The notes below the pieces were generated by a model. It was given only the letters and a program-made list of their open reading frames with translations. It was not told the origin of the DNA and made no database searches. A stretch of 64,000 bases of DNA from Candidatus Bathyarchaeota archaeon. Lineage in GTDB: Archaea; Thermoproteota; Bathyarchaeia; Bathyarchaeales; Bathycorpusculaceae. The translations under genes were made by a program, and so were the position numbers. Within the stretch, counting starts at the first letter, position 1; each line of letters begins with the position of its first letter. Shown here in pieces: positions 59,467-64,000 of the stretch. The stretch is taken from positions 248,001 to 312,000 of the forward strand of contig JAOULW010000001.1 in the NCBI GenBank assembly GCA_029881805.1. The letters run 5' to 3'.

Positions 59467-60893
59467 AAAAGGCGAGACAAATTTCGATGAAAGCCAAAAT
59501 TAGAGGAGTCTACTCAACGGCTTTGACGAAACTGCTCATAGACAATGGCTTCGAAATTGTTCAGTCTTCCTTGGCGATTAAGAATCGTTTTGGGCTCTCT
59601 GAAAATCCTGCACCACCTGACCTTGTGGTTAAAGATCGATACGACCTGCAAGGAGTTAGGGCTCTCGGATCATCTGATTCTGTGAGCGCGTTCCAATCTA
59701 TTCTGCAATCATCATTTTCTGACGTTTTGACCCGAAAGTGGATGTTTAGTGTTAACGGGATATACAAAGGCATGGTTGTTGAATCAGATGAGCACGCTTT
59801 CTACGTTGATATTGGCGAGGGCGTCATTGGGAGGCTTCCCCGATTCGAAACTATAGCCATGGATGAAAAGCAACTGATAGTGCATGTAGAAAGGAGAAGA
59901 GTTGGCTCAAAACAACCAATTCTAACAACGAATCTGAAAATCGTTGGAAATTACGCAATTCTAGCGAAAAGCAGCAAAATTGGTGTGAGCTTAAAAATTC
60001 GCGACCTAAGCAGACGCGCAGAGCTTTATGCCTTAGGAAAAAGCATAGCGCCTGAAGACTGGGGAATTATCTGGCGCGAATCTTCGGCTACCCAGCAAGA
60101 AGCAACGTTGGAAAACGAAATAGCCAGGCTTGTCGAGAAGGTTAAGCTGTTAGATGAAAACGTTTCTCAAATTGAAGCGCCGACACTTTTAGTTGAAGGT
60201 TCAAGTTTTATGGATGTAGAATTTCCATGGTTTTCTAAGAAAGTCATGGACAAGCTGCGGTCTTCTGTAGCCCCAACTTTTGATGGGCACCATTTCTATA
60301 AGAGTTGTGGAGGCAAGATTTCATCGACATTAGAGATGGCTGAGAAACTTTTGGAAAAAAGGCAAAACACAAGTGAAGTTGAGAAATCTTTCAAAGAGCA
60401 GATTCTAGGCGAGCTTCCAGAAGCGGGTTCGCAGGTGAATATTGAGCATGTAAAACTTAGTGGAGTCATTTTTCATTTGGGCGAAGCAACAATAGAAAAC
60501 TTGGATGATGAGCAAGTCAGATACAACAGAGTAATGCGAAGGGATGGCTTTTATGATGGGCTAAACGTCAAAAAAGAGGCTGGGGACAAAGCTGTGAGTG
60601 AGACAAAAATTGGTGAATGGAGCATAACTACAAGGTATTTCTCAAGCAATGGAGAGTGTAAGGGAACATACATAAATTTGAACACGCCTTTGGAAGTTTA
60701 TCCAAACGCACTCCGCTATGTGGATCTAGAAGTTGATGTTTGCATTCTGCCTGATGGCACGGTTAAAACTTTGGACGAGAAGAAGCTTGAAAAAGCTGAA
60801 GAAAAAAGCTTCATTAGCAAAACACTTTACGAGTCAATCACGGAACAAGTGAAGAAGATACTAAAGGAGTTAAAAGAAAATAAACAACAATGA
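59463..60893 (+). CDS. FAU-1 family RNA-binding ribonuclease (DUF402)
   Basis: 476 residues. N-terminal S1-like fold (YSTALTKLLIDNGFEIVQSS; YKGMVVESDEHAFYVDIGEG), a middle helical region and a C-terminal DUF402 domain (KKEAGDKAVSETKIGEWSIT and the YVDLEVDVCILPDG segment) as in the archaeal FAU-1 protein that processes 5S rRNA precursors. ATGA overlap with rtcA and close spacing with the Trm5-like gene suggest an RNA-processing operon. Confidence 0.88.
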   Translation: MKKARQISMKAKIRGVYSTALTKLLIDNGFEIVQSSLAIKNRFGLSENPAPPDLVVKDRYDLQGVRALGSSDSVSAFQSILQSSFSDVLTRKWMFSVNGIYKGMVVESDEHAFYVDIGEGVIGRLPRFETIAMDEKQLIVHVERRRVGSKQPILTTNLKIVGNYAILAKSSKIGVSLKIRDLSRRAELYALGKSIAPEDWGIIWRESSATQQEATLENEIARLVEKVKLLDENVSQIEAPTLLVEGSSFMDVEFPWFSKKVMDKLRSSVAPTFDGHHFYKSCGGKISSTLEMAEKLLEKRQNTSEVEKSFKEQILGELPEAGSQVNIEHVKLSGVIFHLGEATIENLDDEQVRYNRVMRRDGFYDGLNVKKEAGDKAVSETKIGEWSITTRYFSSNGECKGTYINLNTPLEVYPNALRYVDLEVDVCILPDGTVKTLDEKKLEKAEEKSFISKTLYESITEQVKKILKELKENKQQ

Positions 60894-60897
60894 TTTG

Positions 60898-61968
60898 ATG
60901 CCTCAAGAGTCCATCTGTATCAAAGTTCGAAAAGTCTATGGCGAGAAAACTATCATCTTAGCCAAAAAGCTTGAAATGGTTAATTTGCAACTGAAGATTG
61001 GAAGAAATGCTGCTTTCATTTATATTCCGCTGATTCGCCAGCCACAAGATGATGAGCTAAAAGCCCTTAAGAAACACGTGCCTGACCTCGAAATTCTAAT
61101 GTACCTTTTTCCAGAAAAGAAAAAACGAATAAAAACGTTTGTCGAATTACTTGAAGACAAGATTTCTACACATTTACTGGCTAGTTTGCCGCGTGCAATA
61201 GATTTTGTTGGAGACATAGCCATAATCGAGATTCCTCCGGAGCTTAACGCATACAAAATAGTTATCGGCGAAACTATTTTGAAAGCGCACAAAAATGTGA
61301 GGACAGTTCTTGCTAAGGCTGGTGCAGTGAGTGGAACTTACCGCACAAGAAACTTTGACGTAATCGCCGGGGAACCTAAAACTGACACGATTCATAAAGA
61401 ATACAGTTGCCAGTATTACGTTGACCTGGCAAAAGCCTACTTTTCCCCGCGACTCTCCTACGAGCACAAAAGAGTTGCCTCGTTAATCAAAGAAGGCGAA
61501 GCAATAGTAGACTTGTTCGCTGGAGTAGGACCTTTTGCAGTATTAATTGCGAAGACCCATCAAAACGTAAAGATCTATGCAGTGGATGTGAACCCGCATG
61601 CTCTCGCATTTCTGAAAAGAAACATCATACTCAACAGAGTTGAAGACAAGGTTCATCCGATCTTGGGAGACGCAAGAAATGCTGTCAGAGACAAGCTTTC
61701 TAGAGTGGCAGATCGGGTGATTATGAATTTGCCCGAAAACGCTATAGAGTTTGTGGACGCTGCATGTGAAGTATTAAAACCAAAAGGGGGTACAGTGCAC
61801 TATTACAGCTTTGTTAGCACCTCCGACTCGCTAGAAAATGTGAAGTTCCGTTTCACGGAAACCGTCGAAAACATGGGAAAAAAAGTAGAGAAAATCCTAT
61901 TTTCTAGGCTTGTTCGGGAGACAGCGCCATACCAGTGGCAAGTCGTTTTAGACGCAAAAATCCATTAA
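60898..61968 (+). CDS. tRNA (guanine-N1)-methyltransferase, Trm5/TYW2-like
   Basis: 356 residues. SAM-dependent Rossmann domain: VDLFAGVGPFAVLIAKTHQ (motif I), IYAVDVNPHALAFLKRNI (motif II), and the NLP motif VIMNLPENAIEFVDAACEV used to bind the G37 base. The N-terminal region carries a THUMP-free wing as in Trm5b. ATG 60898 is preferred over TTG 60895. Third gene of the RNA-modification operon; m1G37 of tRNA is the likely target. Confidence 0.9.
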   Translation: MPQESICIKVRKVYGEKTIILAKKLEMVNLQLKIGRNAAFIYIPLIRQPQDDELKALKKHVPDLEILMYLFPEKKKRIKTFVELLEDKISTHLLASLPRAIDFVGDIAIIEIPPELNAYKIVIGETILKAHKNVRTVLAKAGAVSGTYRTRNFDVIAGEPKTDTIHKEYSCQYYVDLAKAYFSPRLSYEHKRVASLIKEGEAIVDLFAGVGPFAVLIAKTHQNVKIYAVDVNPHALAFLKRNIILNRVEDKVHPILGDARNAVRDKLSRVADRVIMNLPENAIEFVDAACEVLKPKGGTVHYYSFVSTSDSLENVKFRFTETVENMGKKVEKILFSRLVRETAPYQWQVVLDAKIH

Positions 61969-61989
61969 AAAATATTTTTTTATTTGTGC

Positions 61990-62011
61990 ATAAAACTTCA
62001 CTCCAACCAAC
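61990..62011. repeat. Repeated promoter-like element, copy 1
   Basis: ATAAAACTTCACTCCAACCAAC; 19 of 22 bases match 62960-62981. Both copies lie in intergenic DNA upstream of a plus-strand gene. Confidence 0.5.
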
Positions 62012-62060
62012 TCTCTAGAATAAATTGTTAATTAGCGGTGTTTTGAAAAGGATATAAGGG

Positions 62061-62828
62061 ATGTTCTTGCGTAAGATGAGAGGCATAAAGAAAGAATGGA
62101 ATGATGCAGCAGAATCTTGGGCAGAGTTTGTGAGAAAAGGCAAGGACTATTACAGAGACGAACTAAACAATCCCGCGACTTTTAAGTTGATAGGAGACGT
62201 GAAGGACAAGAGAGTATTAGACTTGGCGTGTGGAGAAGGATACAGCACAAGAATCTTGGCGACAAAAGGCGCCAAGGTGATAGGAGCGGACTTCTCGGAA
62301 AAGATGATAGAACTTGCAAGACGAGAAGAAGCAAGAATGAAACAGGATATAAATTACTATGTTTTGGATGCTTCTAATCTTGAGAAGTTTCCAAGCAACT
62401 ATTTTGACCTCGTAACTTGTTTCATGTCTCTTCAAGATATGAAAAACTATAAGAAAGCGATATCTGAAGTATCGAGGGTTTTGAGGAACCAAGGTCGATT
62501 TGTTTTCTCGATTCCTCATCCATGCTTTGAAACAATAGCTGTGAAAGGGAAGAGAATAAGCGCTGGAGAAAGATATTTTGGAGCTGTGAAATATCCTATT
62601 CAATGGAATATGGAGAGACTTAAAAGCCCATTTAGAACCTCGAGTTTCCACAGAACGTTGACGGACTATTTTGAAGCACTTTTTAGAAATAAGTTGTTTG
62701 TATCGAGACTTGTCGAACCAAAACCAACAAAGAAAGGATTACAAAAATATCCTGCGCTCAGACAAGTTTTGACGAGACCACAGTCAATAGTCATCGAATC
62801 AGTAGAAATCATAGTTGACTTGCAGTAA
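62061..62828 (+). CDS. Class I SAM-dependent methyltransferase
   Basis: 255 residues. Motif I VLDLACGEGYSTRILATKGA, the acidic strand-2 residue VIGADFSEKMIELARREEAR, and FDLVTCFMSLQDMKNYKKAI for post-motif III, of the Methyltransf_11 type. No domain points to the substrate. Transcribed alone; ATG 62061. Confidence 0.88.
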   Translation: MFLRKMRGIKKEWNDAAESWAEFVRKGKDYYRDELNNPATFKLIGDVKDKRVLDLACGEGYSTRILATKGAKVIGADFSEKMIELARREEARMKQDINYYVLDASNLEKFPSNYFDLVTCFMSLQDMKNYKKAISEVSRVLRNQGRFVFSIPHPCFETIAVKGKRISAGERYFGAVKYPIQWNMERLKSPFRTSSFHRTLTDYFEALFRNKLFVSRLVEPKPTKKGLQKYPALRQVLTRPQSIVIESVEIIVDLQ

Positions 62829-62959
62829 CCAGCCTAAACCTGTTCGCTTTCGTCGTGCAAATCAGAACTCATGAGAATAGTACACGTGTGATTCATACGT
62901 CAATGAAAATCGAAGAATCATGAACTTGAAGAGTTTTTAGGGATTTGTGTGTGTTTGGG

Positions 62960-62981
62960 ATAAAACTTTACCCTAACCAAC
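62960..62981. repeat. Repeated promoter-like element, copy 2
   Basis: ATAAAACTTTACCCTAACCAAC; about 80 bases upstream of the DUF3788 gene start, matching copy 1 at 61990. Confidence 0.5.
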
Positions 62982-63060
62982 CGAAATTGCGATGAACAAA
63001 CTATGCGGAAAAGTTATAGCTGAATCGAAGTGATTTGTTGTTGAGAAATGAGTTGATTTC

Positions 63061-63498
63061 GTGGCGACAGAACATCAACGAATGATAGATGGAACACATA
63101 CACCTATTGAAAAAGAAATAACAGATTTTATTGGAGAGCCAGCAAAAGGGGCTTGGGTGAGGCTAAGACAGTTTCTCAAAGAAAACTATGACATCGTGCC
63201 AGAAATGATTTTCGACAAAAAACATGGATGGGACGTTCGTTACCGCAAAAGTGGCAAAACTCTAGTCACGCTTACACCAGAGAAGGGAGCCATTAGAATC
63301 CTCATAGTCCTTGGCAGAAAAGAATCTGAAAAAGCTCTTTCAATGCGGAATGAATTAAGCCCCAAGATGTATAAGCTAATAGAAAACACAAAGCAGCTAC
63401 ACGATGGACGCTGGTTATGGATTAGGCTATTTCAAATCAAGGATGCCGGGGACGTAGAAAAACTATTGCCGCTAAAGAGAAAACCAAAGAAAACGTAG
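63061..63498 (+). CDS. DUF3788 family protein
   Basis: 145 residues with the DUF3788 core: GWDVRYRKSGKTLVTLTPEK and GAIRILIVLGRKESEKAL, ending HDGRWLWIRLF. The family has a YdhR/YdeI-like fold and unknown role. GTG 63061 start. Confidence 0.8.
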   Translation: MATEHQRMIDGTHTPIEKEITDFIGEPAKGAWVRLRQFLKENYDIVPEMIFDKKHGWDVRYRKSGKTLVTLTPEKGAIRILIVLGRKESEKALSMRNELSPKMYKLIENTKQLHDGRWLWIRLFQIKDAGDVEKLLPLKRKPKKT

Positions 63499-63663
63499 CT
63501 CTTGAATCGAGTGCTTTTTGGTTTACGGAAGTTTTATTATTCCAGCTCCAGCTTCCTTCTCAGCTTCAGAACCAATGCGCGCGCGCACCAAATTCCAATA
63601 AAACAGACAACAGTTTAGTTATGATATTGCAGCATACGATAACTGTGTTAAAAAGCCAATTTT

Positions 63664-63876
63664 TCAAAGGCTCATTGGGAAACGATAGTTTCTTCTTCTG
63701 CCGATCCAATCGCCTATAAATGCTCCTATTATGTAGGGCACCGTGAAAGTTATTAGTGTTGAGACTGGGGTTCCTAAATGGCTGCGGACATAGCCACCAA
63801 GGGTTACGGCATAAACTAGGGATAGAATGAATCCGATTGGAGTGATTCCAAAAAGGATGTAAGCCGCTCTGTTCAC
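63664..63876 (-). CDS. Small membrane protein
   Basis: 70 residues with two or three helices: AAYILFGITPIGFILSLVYA and TLITFTVPYIIGAFIGDWIG, ending RRRNYRF. GTG 63876 start, overlapping the stop of the preceding gene (GTGA). Unknown function. Confidence 0.65.
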   Translation of the reverse strand: MNRAAYILFGITPIGFILSLVYAVTLGGYVRSHLGTPVSTLITFTVPYIIGAFIGDWIGRRRNYRFPMSL

Positions 63877-64000
63877 TCCATTCCCTCGTCTACTTCGCCC
63901 ATTTCGCTTTCTTCGTACACTTCCTCTATTCCGTTCACTCTGTTTGCTTTCATGGAGGGTCTAATGCGAAGGTAGTAGGCGATACCTGTGCAGAATAGGA
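63873..64000 (-). CDS. Membrane protein C-terminus, truncated by window end
   Basis: The minus-strand frame is open to the window end and ends with LFCTGIAYYLRIRPSMKANR and an acidic tail VNGIEEVYEESEMGEVDEGM. The hydrophobic end before the tail suggests a membrane protein. Coupled to the next gene by a four-base overlap. Confidence 0.6.
   Translation of the reverse strand, partial: LFCTGIAYYLRIRPSMKANRVNGIEEVYEESEMGEVDEGME

Noticed and set aside
1-64000. CRISPR arrays and rRNA/tRNA genes
   Set aside because: No regularly spaced repeats with unique spacers and no rRNA or convincing tRNA cloverleaf were seen.

Overview
The window is archaeal chromosome carrying an integrated virus-like element of about 19 kb. 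Archaeal marker genes include a group II chaperonin (thermosome), RNA polymerase subunit K, ribosomal protein S26e, a stand-alone GMP synthetase ATP-pyrophosphatase subunit, an archaetidylinositol-phosphate-type synthase, a family 4 (Fe-S) uracil-DNA glycosylase, RNA 3'-phosphate cyclase, a FAU-1 RNA-binding protein and a Trm5-like tRNA methyltransferase. S26e and RpoK together with many MEDS, RHH and CBS proteins suggest a Thermoproteota/Bathyarchaeia-like genome. That assignment is inference; no rRNA gene is present to test it.

Layout. 0-16.5 kb is mainly housekeeping: thermosome and rpoK, a cupin, a Mut7-C protein with dihydroorotase, a frameshifted secreted cohesin/beta-helix protein, three consecutive CBS-domain genes, a DUF4438 protein, S26e, a lipid-headgroup synthase, DUF1805, uracil-DNA glycosylase, an HTH regulator and carB-carA. 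16.9-21.5 kb holds an EamA transporter, a B3/B4-domain protein, pyrF and the GMP synthetase subunit. Three steps of de novo pyrimidine synthesis (carAB, pyrC, pyrF) are therefore scattered through one window. 21.7-32.7 kb is more accessory: small membrane proteins, a relic of a viral terminase, a MEDS sensor, a ferredoxin-type Fe-S protein, a cupin, a complete ABC-2 exporter (ATPase and two permeases), dispersed repeats and gene relics. 32.8-37.5 kb holds a divergent pair, a KaiC-like protein that has lost its P-loop and a glutamate dehydrogenase with an extra N-terminal region, followed by a 651-residue ribbon-helix-helix regulator. Palindromic operator-like sites lie in both promoter regions.

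38.53-57.60 kb is the integrated element, bounded by an 11-bp direct repeat and by TACCAC-type repeats near both ends. It has an early module (AbrB-like and RHH DNA-binding proteins, an SF2 helicase, a tyrosine recombinase), a minus-strand run of membrane and secreted proteins headed by a 1183-residue beta-helix spike-like protein, and a plus-strand module ending in a P-loop ATPase with a C-terminal HTH. There is no recognisable head-tail capsid or terminase gene inside it, so a membrane-bounded (spindle-shaped or pleomorphic) virion is the most natural inference. Its DNA is rich in GGCC, unlike the host DNA. A family of inverted repeats (YGTAG-N3-CTACR) sits just downstream of the TATA boxes of its early genes and looks like an operator regulon.

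57.6-64 kb returns to host genes: acylphosphatase, an rtcA/FAU-1/Trm5 RNA-processing operon, a methyltransferase, a DUF3788 protein and small membrane proteins.

A pattern crossing both host and element: several well-recognised genes (rpoK, S26e, rtcA, the cohesin protein and three element membrane proteins) have no ATG, GTG or TTG at their natural N-terminus. They do have near-cognate codons (ATT, ATC/ATA, CTG, ACG) there, often just after a purine-rich ribosome-binding site.
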